This document shows, in pieces, positions 7,954 through 16,357 of a stretch of DNA of 64,000 nt. The translations under genes and the position numbers were made by a program. Position 1 is the first letter of the stretch. The number at the start of each line of letters is the position of its first letter. This DNA comes from Paenibacillus ginsengarvi (GTDB lineage: Bacteria > Bacillota > Bacilli > Paenibacillales > NBRC-103111). Under the pieces are notes generated by a model that worked only from the letters and a program-made list of their open reading frames with translations, ran no database searches and was not told the origin of the DNA. Location of the stretch: the NCBI RefSeq assembly GCF_003626695.1, contig NZ_RBAH01000001.1, forward strand, positions 372,001 to 436,000, read 5' to 3'.

Positions 7954-10605
7954 CTACACATTAAACGGCGCTTGTCCGGTTCGCCGTATGTGGTCTTGTA
8001 TTTCCCTGATTGCCGCTCCGCCTGCCTCACGCTGGCTTATTACGGCTTGTACGTATTTCAATTCCCGCACAGCTTGTTCGACTCGTTGAAGGGCAGATAC
8101 AACGTCCCTGTTGTTTCCTTGTCCATTGCCCATGATATTCTCCAAATCAGACAACGGAGCAATGATTTCAGGATCGGTCGCAGCTCCATGATTATCACCG
8201 ACCATCGCAAGCGTAGGACCGTATACAACTGCTCCAGTCGCAAAGGCCGGTACAGATGCGCCTAATCCTTGGAACATCTCACGTAATTTTTCAAACCATA
8301 CCCCGCCCTTTGCAGCCGCCCCGCCAGCAGCCGCACCAACACCACCAAACGAGGCTCCAGGAACGGCTACGGCACGCAATAATGCACCTATCCCCGAATC
8401 TTCTACTGCGCCGCTCATAGCATCTAATCCTTGCAAAAGATACCCAATTCCAGGTAAGTTTCTTCCTGGCTTTTCTGATGTGCTATTTGGTGTCAGTGCA
8501 TCTTTTACAGCCCCAAACGCTGGTGACAAATCAATACTTGGTAGGTCAAGGTTAGGCATCTCGATTTTGGGAAACTTGATATTAGGCATCGTGATGGGCT
8601 GCATAAGCTTTGCAGTCATAGTGGACCATGCTGATGAAATAACGTCGACTAAGCTCAGGATAGGCTGTGCTCGCAACTTCAATGATTCAAGCATATCCGA
8701 CCATGCGAGGTCCCAAATACTTGCCGTTGTTGCAATGTTAACCTGCAAATCCGATAGTGACTGAGAGATTAGATAGATGCCCCAACTGATATACGGTTGA
8801 TAAGCGTTAAGCTGACTTTGCATGTAATCAAGGGCGCCATGCCAAGCTTCATTCATTAGTGCGAGTGGGTTCTTTATTGATTGGACAGCATCTCCGATAA
8901 GGCCCCATTCCGCGGTGATGCTAATTCGATGCGATGCCAAATCTTTCAACATATCGGATAACATCCGTTGCCAATCCGCTACAATTACAGGTATGTTTGT
9001 TGCCGCTCCGCCTTTAAGTCCTTCCCACATCGCGTTCCAATTAAGCACGATTGCGGCCGTCATGCTCGGCACTACCATACCCGCGAGGCTACCAGATAAG
9101 TTGTTCCATGCAGCGAGTTGTTCCCCCACGCCAAGCAACGTCCGTGCCTTAAGACCATCCCACATACCAGAAAATTTTTTATTTGTGTCAGCGACAAGGC
9201 CGTTTACTGTATTGTCGACTGCAATTGCCACGCCACCGGCACCAGCATCTGGAGGTTGGGGTGGATCAAATTCAATTCGGTATTTCTTGTTCAGGAATGG
9301 AGGTATTTGTGGGAATTTAAACTCGTCACCAGGATTTCCGCTGGATGGATTGCTGCCACCGGGCAAACCACCAGAGCCCCCAGTTCCCCCGCCTGATCCT
9401 CCATCAGGTTTTCCGAGTAAGTTGAGTTGGTCAAATGCAGCTAACTCTCCACGAGCCTTTTTTGCAGACTTGCCGAGGTCATCGTAGGCATTTCCTTGAT
9501 CCTTAACCGCATCCGTCTGTTTATCTGAGCCTTTCGTGGCTGCGTCGTAATCCATTTTGCGAAGTGCAAACATAAACCTAGCAATATCTTCAGTTATGCC
9601 AGCTACAGCAGTAGCCAACTTAGTCAGCGCAGGCAGTACGGCATCCCAAATAGGTAAAAATGCTTGAGATAGATTGAGCTTAATGTCTTTAAGCTGTTCT
9701 GTCAGTGCCCCCTGTTTGGTCATTACGTTATTTTGGAGGGTACTTCCATACCGCTCGTAGCTTTGCTCAAGAATGGCTGCAAGTCGGATTTGCTGCTGCA
9801 ATCGAAAATCAAGTTGGTCCCAGCTTTTTCCGTTTGCGAACTTTTTGAACGCTTTCGTACTCTCAATCATAGAGACATTAACGAAAACGCCGAGGTCTTC
9901 AATCGCTTCCGTGTTACCGAGCAAACCAGAGCGCATCCGTTCAAGTACATCTTCGATGCTTCGGCTGGTATTTGAAGCAACAACGCGAGTAGCCTGGACC
10001 AAATCCTTTGTGCTCGCATTAAGTTGTGTGTTGTCCTTGATAAAGCTGGAGAGCAGCACAGAGTATGTTGCGCCCAATTCTGCCGCAGTTGATTTTGCTA
10101 GGCCCATACCCCTAGCCCATTGCATAAAATCACGCGAGCCGCCTTGCAGCTGCTTGTTCAAACGTCCAATGTCGGCTTCGAATTTGACTGCTGTTTGTGA
10201 TGCTTTATAAAGTCCGACAGTAGCTACACCAACTACAGCAGTAAATGCTCCTACGGCTACCCCGGCAACTCCAAATGATCTTGCAGCCCCTAGCGCTTCC
10301 CCACTTAGACCTTTGATACCAACAGATGCGCCACGCATTGACGATCCAAGGCCCTTTAGCTCAGATACTACACCGCCGAGCCCCTTAGCGCCGCGAATGC
10401 GGGAAAAAGAAGATGCAAGGGATGAGCTGAAGCTTTTGAACTCCGAAGTGATGCCGCCAATCCCGCTTTTACCGCTTATTGCAGCCGTCGTGCGAGTTGT
10501 CGAGCGCTTGAACTTTTCGAGTTCGGCAGTAGCCCCCTGCATTCCCTTCTTCGCATCGGAAAAGTCGGCACCAATACGGATCATTAAGTTCTTAACTACA
10601 CCCAC
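7954..10605 (-). CDS. Tail tape measure protein
   Basis: An 883-residue protein, the longest in the tail module. The N-terminus (ADFSDAKKGMQGATAELEKF) is the usual tape-measure start. A Gly/Ala-rich hydrophobic stretch (about residues 115-135) resembles the transmembrane part of these proteins, and a Gly/Pro-rich linker lies around 400-440. It sets tail length and is ejected with the DNA. The start is GTG at 10605 with GGAGGT 8-9 bases upstream. It follows the G/GT chaperone genes, as expected. Confidence 0.92.
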   Translation of the reverse strand: MGVVKNLMIRIGADFSDAKKGMQGATAELEKFKRSTTRTTAAISGKSGIGGITSEFKSFSSSLASSFSRIRGAKGLGGVVSELKGLGSSMRGASVGIKGLSGEALGAARSFGVAGVAVGAFTAVVGVATVGLYKASQTAVKFEADIGRLNKQLQGGSRDFMQWARGMGLAKSTAAELGATYSVLLSSFIKDNTQLNASTKDLVQATRVVASNTSRSIEDVLERMRSGLLGNTEAIEDLGVFVNVSMIESTKAFKKFANGKSWDQLDFRLQQQIRLAAILEQSYERYGSTLQNNVMTKQGALTEQLKDIKLNLSQAFLPIWDAVLPALTKLATAVAGITEDIARFMFALRKMDYDAATKGSDKQTDAVKDQGNAYDDLGKSAKKARGELAAFDQLNLLGKPDGGSGGGTGGSGGLPGGSNPSSGNPGDEFKFPQIPPFLNKKYRIEFDPPQPPDAGAGGVAIAVDNTVNGLVADTNKKFSGMWDGLKARTLLGVGEQLAAWNNLSGSLAGMVVPSMTAAIVLNWNAMWEGLKGGAATNIPVIVADWQRMLSDMLKDLASHRISITAEWGLIGDAVQSIKNPLALMNEAWHGALDYMQSQLNAYQPYISWGIYLISQSLSDLQVNIATTASIWDLAWSDMLESLKLRAQPILSLVDVISSAWSTMTAKLMQPITMPNIKFPKIEMPNLDLPSIDLSPAFGAVKDALTPNSTSEKPGRNLPGIGYLLQGLDAMSGAVEDSGIGALLRAVAVPGASFGGVGAAAGGAAAKGGVWFEKLREMFQGLGASVPAFATGAVVYGPTLAMVGDNHGAATDPEIIAPLSDLENIMGNGQGNNRDVVSALQRVEQAVRELKYVQAVISQREAGGAAIREIQDHIRRTGQAPFNV

Positions 10606-10620
10606 AGGTCATACCTCCTT

Positions 10621-11282
10621 TCATACGATTTCCCCGCCATTCTCTGAATGCAAGCGCATTGCTACGGCAAGCATTTCTTCAGGGGTTTGCGGACGTTGCT
10701 CCTGCTTTGGCCGGATGCTTTCAAGCACCTTTTCCAATTTCGGCATCTTTTTACCCCTCTGCCATGCCGCCGTATAATATGCTTGTCTTATGATATCTTC
10801 ACGTTCAATTTGTCTCCGTTCGTTGTATGCCTCGACATGAAGAGTTAGTTCGCGTGGAGTCATGTCACCGTACTCACGAATTGAAATTCCGCAGCGAAGG
10901 GCTACTCGGAGACTTTCTTCCCAGTCGAACTTTCTTTTTTCGCCGGCTGTTTGGCCGGCTGTTGGTTTCCCTCTTTCGAACTTCCACCGCAAGCGATATT
11001 CCAAGCCTCAAAGATCGCCTTTAAGACATCGAAATATACGGGGGCTGTGTCGAACAAATCTACCGCTTTTTCCATGGTAAGTGTCTCGCCATTCTCTTTA
11101 GCATCGAATAATAGGCCACAAAAAAATGCCTGTTCCATAATCTCAAAGTTATCCGGGATTAACTCGCTTCCGATTTCATCAATGGGTTTACCGGTTAATT
11201 TGACAAGCGTCTTCATTGCAGTATTAGTGAACTTAATTTGGCGCAGTCGATCCAATTGGAGAATAACTACATCATTGTTCAT
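10621..11282 (-). CDS. Tail assembly chaperone GT fusion made by -1 frameshift
   Basis: The downstream frame (10,621 to about 10,934) encodes a T-type chaperone extension (DMTPRELTLHVEAYNERRQ, then QAYYTAAWQRGKK). It has no convincing start of its own and is open through the 3' end of the G gene in the -1 frame. A -1 slip at GAAAAAA (10,941-10,935) joins ...QPAKK to RKFDWEESLRVALRC, giving a fusion of about 220 residues. This is the lambda G/GT arrangement, in which the fusion recruits the tail tube subunit to the tape measure. Coordinates span the fused product. Confidence 0.8.
10902..11282 (-). CDS. Tail assembly chaperone G
   Basis: A 126-residue acidic, mostly helical protein (MNNDVVILQLDRLRQIKFTN...) located between the tail tube and tape measure genes, the fixed place of the siphophage G chaperone. 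Its C-terminus becomes Lys/Ala/Gln-rich just where the frameshift site lies. The zero-frame product ends at the TAG at 10,904-10,902. Confidence 0.82.
   Translation of the reverse strand: MNNDVVILQLDRLRQIKFTNTAMKTLVKLTGKPIDEIGSELIPDNFEIMEQAFFCGLLFDAKENGETLTMEKAVDLFDTAPVYFDVLKAIFEAWNIACGGSSKEGNQQPAKQPAKKESSTGKKVSE
10935..10941 (-). other. Programmed -1 frameshift slippery site
   Basis: On the minus strand the G frame reads GCG AAA AAA GAA; the heptamer G_AAA_AAA lets two lysyl-tRNAs slip back one base into GAA AAA AGA, the frame of the T extension. The site is 33 bases upstream of the G stop codon. It deviates from the X_XXY_YYZ rule at the first base only. Confidence 0.72.
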
Positions 11283-11353
11283 GTCGTTTTATTCCTTTCG
11301 CATGGGAAATAGGCTCGAAGCGTATGCCCCGAGCCTTTTAGGAAATGAGATTA

Positions 11354-12070
11354 TCAGCTTGTTTTGACGACAACAACTTCGTACACTACTGAGGACTTTC
11401 CTTCTTCCTGGGCGATGATCGTCAGCTTTTTGGCAGCCGTTGTCGTCAACGGAAGAGCCGTAGACGCTGTACCCGAGGTAAGATTTTGCCTGAAGGCTCC
11501 GTCGACATAAAGCTTAAGAGAATGATTCGCTGCTGTCGCTGTAACTGTCACACTCGCAGCCGTTACGCCGCCATAGGTGTAGCTATATCCTCCTGTGGTA
11601 AAGGAAGGGGAGAGTGTACCCCCGGTGCCTGTAAGGGACAGGGCAGACAAGCCTGCACTTGGGGAAAGGTTCAGGGTAGGCTTACCTGCAACCCGAATTG
11701 TAGCTTCAAACCCGATTGCCTCTTCAAGGTCGGTCGTAACGTTATACGCCGTTACGATTCCTGGGAACGTCCATGTCGCCCCAAGAGCTGCTGGGTAGAT
11801 GATTTCAAAATCCTGTACATCCCCCGATTCCAATGCGGCGTATACCGCCGCTTGCCCCAAGTCGCCCGGAACGAAAAAGCCGGAAAGTGCAACTTCCCCG
11901 GCATCTTTAAACCCGCCAATGAATTCGCGGTACCCGCCTTCGCTGTCCAACGTAGTCACGTCGATTTCTTCCTGTGTAATCGACGGAGATCCAATCGACG
12001 ACAGATCGCCAATCGCGTTTAAGCCGATTTTGATTTTTGTACCAACTGACCTTTTTGCCGCTTTGGTCAC
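11354..12070 (-). CDS. Major tail tube protein with C-terminal cadherin-like domain
   Basis: A 238-residue protein. Residues ~1-150 resemble the siphophage tail tube fold (ITQEEIDVTTLDSEGGYREF; EIIYPAALGATWTF). Residues ~155-238 look like a separate cadherin-like/Ig-like beta-sandwich (LSALSLTGTGGTLSPSF... VTVTATAANH...). Such decorations project from the tail tube and are thought to aid surface binding. The start is GTG at 12070 with AAGGAGG upstream. Confidence 0.85.
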   Translation of the reverse strand: MTKAAKRSVGTKIKIGLNAIGDLSSIGSPSITQEEIDVTTLDSEGGYREFIGGFKDAGEVALSGFFVPGDLGQAAVYAALESGDVQDFEIIYPAALGATWTFPGIVTAYNVTTDLEEAIGFEATIRVAGKPTLNLSPSAGLSALSLTGTGGTLSPSFTTGGYSYTYGGVTAASVTVTATAANHSLKLYVDGAFRQNLTSGTASTALPLTTTAAKKLTIIAQEEGKSSVVYEVVVVKTS

Positions 12071-12076
12071 TTCGCG

Positions 12077-12484
12077 TCATCCTCCTTGATCGAAATAAAC
12101 TTCAAAATCTATCAGACACCTATAGAGGTCCGGCTGTTCTTCATAGAGTTCAATCGGTTGTCTATAGGTCAGCTCCTGAATGAATGGACCGTCATTGCCG
12201 ATTGCTCGCTGCTCCATACCAACAAGTAAGTCAATGACTTTAGATGTCAGGGATTTCATGTCAGCATACCGAGCCGCAATAACGTTGATTTCACCTTCTA
12301 CGGCTTTCCCGCTTTGGTACCCATCCAGCGTTTTTGTTCGCAGCCCATCAGACGACCTATAGATTAAGTATGGCACACCGTTTTTAGCCGTCGCTTCAGG
12401 CGCTGTGAGCGGATATACACGACTCCCAAATGCTGCGATTGTTTTAAGTTCCATTGTCAAGGCTGCTTCGAAATCCATGTTCAT
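12077..12484 (-). CDS. Tail completion protein, DUF3168-like
   Basis: A 135-residue protein (MNMDFEAALTMELK... GVPYLIYR... LYEEQPDLYRCLIDFEVYF) with the pattern of DUF3168/tail terminator proteins, which cap the tail and join it to the head. It is placed directly before the tail tube gene and overlaps the HK97-gp10-like gene by 4 bases, indicating coupled translation. Confidence 0.75.
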   Translation of the reverse strand: MNMDFEAALTMELKTIAAFGSRVYPLTAPEATAKNGVPYLIYRSSDGLRTKTLDGYQSGKAVEGEINVIAARYADMKSLTSKVIDLLVGMEQRAIGNDGPFIQELTYRQPIELYEEQPDLYRCLIDFEVYFDQGG

Positions 12485-12930
12485 CCCCTCATTGCCTTAT
12501 CGACTTCTTTTCCGGCTGTTTCAACAATCTTCTTTCGAATTGCTTCGGCATTTTCCGTAACCGAATTTCGTAGGAACCTATACCCCGGCACATAACCCCC
12601 GTCAACGGTCAAAAATCCGTACTCCTGCGAAGCTGGATAGTACGATCGTTTACCGCTCTTCGAGATTTTGACGAATATATCATTCTTTGCCGGGTCCATC
12701 ATAACGTCGAAGACGGCCTTGCCTTGTTTTGTCCGTCTTTCGCGTTTCATGATGATTCCTTGTTTCAAATTCCCTTCATCGACCGGCGCATTTGCTTTTG
12801 CAGATTTTTGTGCAATTGAAGCGCCAGCCCTCGCCGATTTTGTCGCCGCTGTCTGTGGAACCTTCCCGAGTTGCTTGAATGTACGCTCAAGATCAGCAAA
12901 ACCATCAATACCGGATTTTTTAGCCATCAT
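12481..12930 (-). CDS. HK97 gp10-like head-tail joining protein
   Basis: A 149-residue basic protein (GFADLERTFKQLGKVP... ANAPVDEGNLKQGI... YPASQEYGF... GYRFLRNSV). The VDTGxLxxSI-like segment and late YGxxxxPARPF-like region mark the HK97-gp10/gpU neck family. It overlaps its upstream neighbour by four bases. It acts in the neck between connector and tail. Confidence 0.82.
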   Translation of the reverse strand: MMAKKSGIDGFADLERTFKQLGKVPQTAATKSARAGASIAQKSAKANAPVDEGNLKQGIIMKRERRTKQGKAVFDVMMDPAKNDIFVKISKSGKRSYYPASQEYGFLTVDGGYVPGYRFLRNSVTENAEAIRKKIVETAGKEVDKAMRG

Positions 12931-13298
12931 TGACGCTCCTTACACATCAAATGAAGCTCCTTTTTATCGAACTTCGGATGGATGATGTAAAGGATTTCGA
13001 ACTCCATTTCCTTGTATCTGACGAACATGGTGCGATCCACACCAGTACGCCAGCGAATCGGAATACGCGTCGTGACTTCAGCGTTTTCTCGCATTGCTGC
13101 GTACAATTCCCGGCCTTGTAACGGCTCGATTCCCGCCCATAACTTCGGCACAACTATAACTGGATTGTCGATAGGTTGTCCGTATTCGTCCACATCTGGT
13201 GCCGGATCATCTGGTACGCGTGGTCGTAGGATTGAAATCATCTTATTAAGTCTTTCAGTCAGGTTGTCCTTTTTGTCTCCGCAGTTGTAGCAGCTCAT
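12927..13298 (-). CDS. Phage head closure/head-tail adaptor
   Basis: A 123-residue protein (MSCYNCGDKKDNLTERLN...). The segment LWAGIEPLQGRELYAA and the TRIPIRWRTGVDRTMFVRYKE pattern match SPP1 gp16-type head closure proteins. Its ATG at 13298 overlaps the stop of the upstream connector gene (ATGA). The N-terminal CxxC is an unusual extra that could bind metal. Confidence 0.78.
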   Translation of the reverse strand: MSCYNCGDKKDNLTERLNKMISILRPRVPDDPAPDVDEYGQPIDNPVIVVPKLWAGIEPLQGRELYAAMRENAEVTTRIPIRWRTGVDRTMFVRYKEMEFEILYIIHPKFDKKELHLMCKERQ

Positions 13299-13861
13299 GC
13301 CAACATCACCCGATCCAGTTGGAGTAAGGACTTGACCGCAGGAGGAGGGTCGCACATCCCGTTTTCATACCAATGGATTGTAAGTAGCATGATCGCCTGC
13401 TTGATCTTTTGCGGAACATCATCCCCACTATCGCCATAACCAGCCACATAACGGACCCTTATCCCATTAGCCGCAGTAAGGCACTCCGAAGGCCAGGGTA
13501 CGCCCTTTGCTTTTACCAAACGGGCGACGAACGAGTAATCGTCCACGACGTAGTTCTCATTCGGCCAAACGGCTGAGGCGCCGTCTGCATTGAAATAAGT
13601 AAGGGATGTCACGGATTGCAATTCTGGACGCGGAAGATTGATTACACCCTTACATGGCCATTCATCCAGCGCCAGTTCCAACGTTTGCGTAATGTACGCC
13701 CGGTTCTGGTAGCCCTCACACCATTCTCGCGCCGCTACGATCAATGGCGATAAGATGTCATCGTAATCCGTATCGTCTGCATCGATTCGTAATTGTGTTT
13801 TTACCTCCCCCAGCGTGACCGGCTCGACCGGAGGAGGCGTAATGACTTTCAAGCCGGCCAT
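13295..13861 (-). CDS. Head-tail connector, gp6-like
   Basis: A 188-residue protein with the typical N-terminus PPPVEPVTLGEVKTQLRI and middle AAREWCEGYQNRAYITQTLEL of Phage_connect_1/phiE125 gp8-type connectors. It forms the ring below the portal. It is placed between capsid-associated genes and head closure, as in other HK97-like phages. Confidence 0.87.
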   Translation of the reverse strand: MAGLKVITPPPVEPVTLGEVKTQLRIDADDTDYDDILSPLIVAAREWCEGYQNRAYITQTLELALDEWPCKGVINLPRPELQSVTSLTYFNADGASAVWPNENYVVDDYSFVARLVKAKGVPWPSECLTAANGIRVRYVAGYGDSGDDVPQKIKQAIMLLTIHWYENGMCDPPPAVKSLLQLDRVMLA

Positions 13862-13880
13862 ACTGCTTCACCCTTCCGAA

Positions 13881-14312
13881 TTAAGCCGTGCCTTCATACG
13901 GGCTGACAACGAGTTTACCGATTATCGTATTGGCGACATTGTTGTTCACAACTTGTTTGCGGCTTTCATACTGCAATGCGTAGATTTCGCCGACGACCGT
14001 AGATGCTCCGCGCACGACAACCGGTCGAATGTATTTCTGGTTTGGATCGGCGCGGTATACGTCCAACCACACCGTTTGACCGTTCGCCGTAGCGACTACT
14101 TTCGTGCCAGCCAAGTCCGCAGCATCGCTGCCATCAGCAGCCGCGCCAATTTGTGCTTTCAAAATGTTTCCGGCATTAGCAGTACCGATTGCAGTGATGA
14201 ATAAAACACCCTCAAAACCGGTCATATCCAACACCGCGCCATTTATGGCCGTTGTTCCATCGGCAGCACTTGCTGCGCATTTCGTGATCTTGATTCCATT
14301 GCTCAAGTTCAC
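13881..14312 (-). CDS. Putative virion protein (capsid-associated)
   Basis: A 143-residue beta-rich protein (ITKCAASAADGTTAINGAVLDM... FITAIGTANAGNILKAQ). It lies just after the major capsid gene and its terminator, where decoration or head-fibre proteins are usual. A role on the capsid surface is inferred from position and composition; no catalytic motif is present. Confidence 0.6.
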   Translation of the reverse strand: MNLSNGIKITKCAASAADGTTAINGAVLDMTGFEGVLFITAIGTANAGNILKAQIGAAADGSDAADLAGTKVVATANGQTVWLDVYRADPNQKYIRPVVVRGASTVVGEIYALQYESRKQVVNNNVANTIIGKLVVSPYEGTA

Positions 14313-14343
14313 CCATAATCACCCCTGAATAAGAATTTGCCCA

Positions 14344-14369
14344 CAAAAAAAGCCGTGCGGGCAGCGGCT
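14344..14369 (-). terminator. Terminator after the major capsid gene
   Basis: AGCCG/CGGCT stem (14351-14355 with 14365-14369) followed on the minus strand by TTTTTTTG. It probably gives partial termination, so that capsid protein is made in excess over downstream connectors. Confidence 0.7.
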
Positions 14370-14387
14370 CTGCTTAAACCTTTATAT

Positions 14388-15614
14388 TTATCCCATCTTG
14401 ATTCGAACAAATGCTTCGCCCAATACCGGCTGTCCGTCGCCTTCATAACGACCAATAAATCCGGTTTGGTTTGTTTCAGCATACAGTTCTACAAGGCGTT
14501 GGATCGCAAAATCAAGAGCATCAACATACCAGTAATAGCGGAAGTCGCCGATGATGCCAATGTATTTCCCGGCCGAAATATCGTTCGGTGCATACTCCGA
14601 CTGGAAAAATGGCTTCGACAGGATCGTGTCGGGCTGTCCACCTGCAATTCCGGGAGCCCACAGATATTGGCCGTTGGCGTCCTTGAGTTTGCGGATTTCC
14701 TTCAACACATCACGATGGAAACCCCAGCGAGCATTTCCTTGGTAGTTCTGTTTTAATCCGTAGAGCGCATCAATAAGCGTATCCGCTTTGATTGCTGTCG
14801 CCGTGTTAGCTCCAACTACGTCCCGAGATGTTGGAATGCCGTCATTGGAAGGAACAAAGAGGCCAAGCGGTTTAGAATTACCATCCCCATACATGTACGC
14901 CTTTTCCAACGTTACGCCGAATTTGTAGGAAAGTCGCTCACGCACAAGCGCTTCCGCGCCGCCTGCCGTTTGACGGAGAAGTGTATTTGACACTTTCGCA
15001 CGTTTAGCCAGCGGATGCGGCCGAAGCTCTCGTTTTCCGAGTGTAATATCGGTTTCATTGCCTGTACGGAGTTCCGTAGTCCAATCGGCATCGTCAACGT
15101 CGCCGTCAAGCGTTGGAACACCGAGGGATTTGGCAGTTTTCAGTTGGAATCCGCGAGCAAATTGGCGAATAAAGACCATATTATCGACTTCTTTGAGCAG
15201 TTCCGTGACGAATTGTTGCGGGGTTACCAGATACCCGCCTTGCGAATCCGGATCAGAAGCCATTCCCTTAATGGTTTCCGGTGAAAGGGCCGAAATCCCA
15301 TCTACAAGGAACCGTTCGAATGCAGCCCGGTATTCCGGTGTGGCCCGTGCATTTACGCGCTCCGTCCCAGTCGATGGAGGCTGACGGAATTGAGAACCAC
15401 CCGAAGCGCTCATTTCTTCATCGGTCCTCAGGGCTGCCTCCATACGGTCAATTTGATTTTTCTTGCTCTCCATATCGGACATCATTTTGTCGTACTGCGC
15501 CTGCTCCTCGGCCGTGAAGTCCCGGTTTTCGTTGAGTGCTTTTTCATTGAGCGCCTTAGCCTGTTCCCAGATACCGGCGCGCTCCTGCCGCATTTCGTTA
15601 ATTTTTGCCTTCAT
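14388..15614 (-). CDS. Major capsid protein, HK97 fold
   Basis: A 408-residue protein. The N-terminal ~100 residues are a charged coiled coil (scaffold/delta domain), followed by the HK97-type core (GGYLVTPQQFVTELLKEV; YMYGDGNSKPLG). Proteolytic removal of the delta domain by the adjacent ClpP-like protease is expected. ATG 15614 has a GGGAGGT site. It sits between protease and connectors in the classical order. Confidence 0.93.
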   Translation of the reverse strand: MKAKINEMRQERAGIWEQAKALNEKALNENRDFTAEEQAQYDKMMSDMESKKNQIDRMEAALRTDEEMSASGGSQFRQPPSTGTERVNARATPEYRAAFERFLVDGISALSPETIKGMASDPDSQGGYLVTPQQFVTELLKEVDNMVFIRQFARGFQLKTAKSLGVPTLDGDVDDADWTTELRTGNETDITLGKRELRPHPLAKRAKVSNTLLRQTAGGAEALVRERLSYKFGVTLEKAYMYGDGNSKPLGLFVPSNDGIPTSRDVVGANTATAIKADTLIDALYGLKQNYQGNARWGFHRDVLKEIRKLKDANGQYLWAPGIAGGQPDTILSKPFFQSEYAPNDISAGKYIGIIGDFRYYWYVDALDFAIQRLVELYAETNQTGFIGRYEGDGQPVLGEAFVRIKMG

Positions 15615-15616
15615 CC

Positions 15617-16357
15617 TTATACCTCCCGAGATATTAGTTGCAATTGACGCTCCCGCGCCGCTGCCTTGAATGTATAATCAACTGCCGCAGGACTTTCGAC
15701 CTTTGGCAGGCTAGGCGCATTTCGGAATTGCTTCCAGTTCATTTCAAGACCATTGATAATGGCTGTATCATCCCGAAGACAAGCAGCCATTTCCAATTCG
15801 CCCTCGATTTCGTCAATGAAGCCTGCTGCCTTAGCCTCATCCGCCGTATACCATGTTTCCGCCTCAAGCAAAGGTTTGATCGCTTCAGCAGACATGCCCG
15901 ATTTCCCGCTATATAGGTCGGTCATCTCGGTCTCGATCTTATCCAACAGGTCTGCACGTTGCCGCAGCCCTTCGGAACGCATTAACCTTGCCGATCCCAT
16001 TGGACGATGTATCATGTACATCGAACCTTTAGGCATGACAATTTTGTCCGCGGCAAGAGGTATAACACTAGCTATCGATGCCGCCAAACCATCGACATAC
16101 GCCGTGATTTTTGCCGGATGTCGTTTGAGCATGGAATGAATTGCCATTCCTGCGAAAACATCCCCACCCGGACTGTTGATGCGAACCGAAATATCTGCAA
16201 CATTGTCGCCTATGGCATTCAGCATTTCGTTTACTTCTTTAGGAGTGACTTCATCGCCCCAAAAAGAAAAGGAACTGATCTCACCATAGATGAGCAGTTC
16301 CGCTTTGTTTGCTTTTGCCTTAACCACTTGCCAAAAGCTATTCCGTTGTTTGCTCAT
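15617..16357 (-). CDS. ClpP-like head maturation protease
   Basis: A 246-residue serine protease of the S14/ClpP-like type: INSPGGDVFAGMAI, the nucleophile serine in GLAASIASVI, the catalytic His in MYMIHRPMG, and a later Asp. It processes the capsid scaffold domain during prohead maturation. It overlaps the portal gene by 20 bases and is followed directly by the capsid gene. Confidence 0.92.
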   Translation of the reverse strand: MSKQRNSFWQVVKAKANKAELLIYGEISSFSFWGDEVTPKEVNEMLNAIGDNVADISVRINSPGGDVFAGMAIHSMLKRHPAKITAYVDGLAASIASVIPLAADKIVMPKGSMYMIHRPMGSARLMRSEGLRQRADLLDKIETEMTDLYSGKSGMSAEAIKPLLEAETWYTADEAKAAGFIDEIEGELEMAACLRDDTAIINGLEMNWKQFRNAPSLPKVESPAAVDYTFKAAARERQLQLISREV

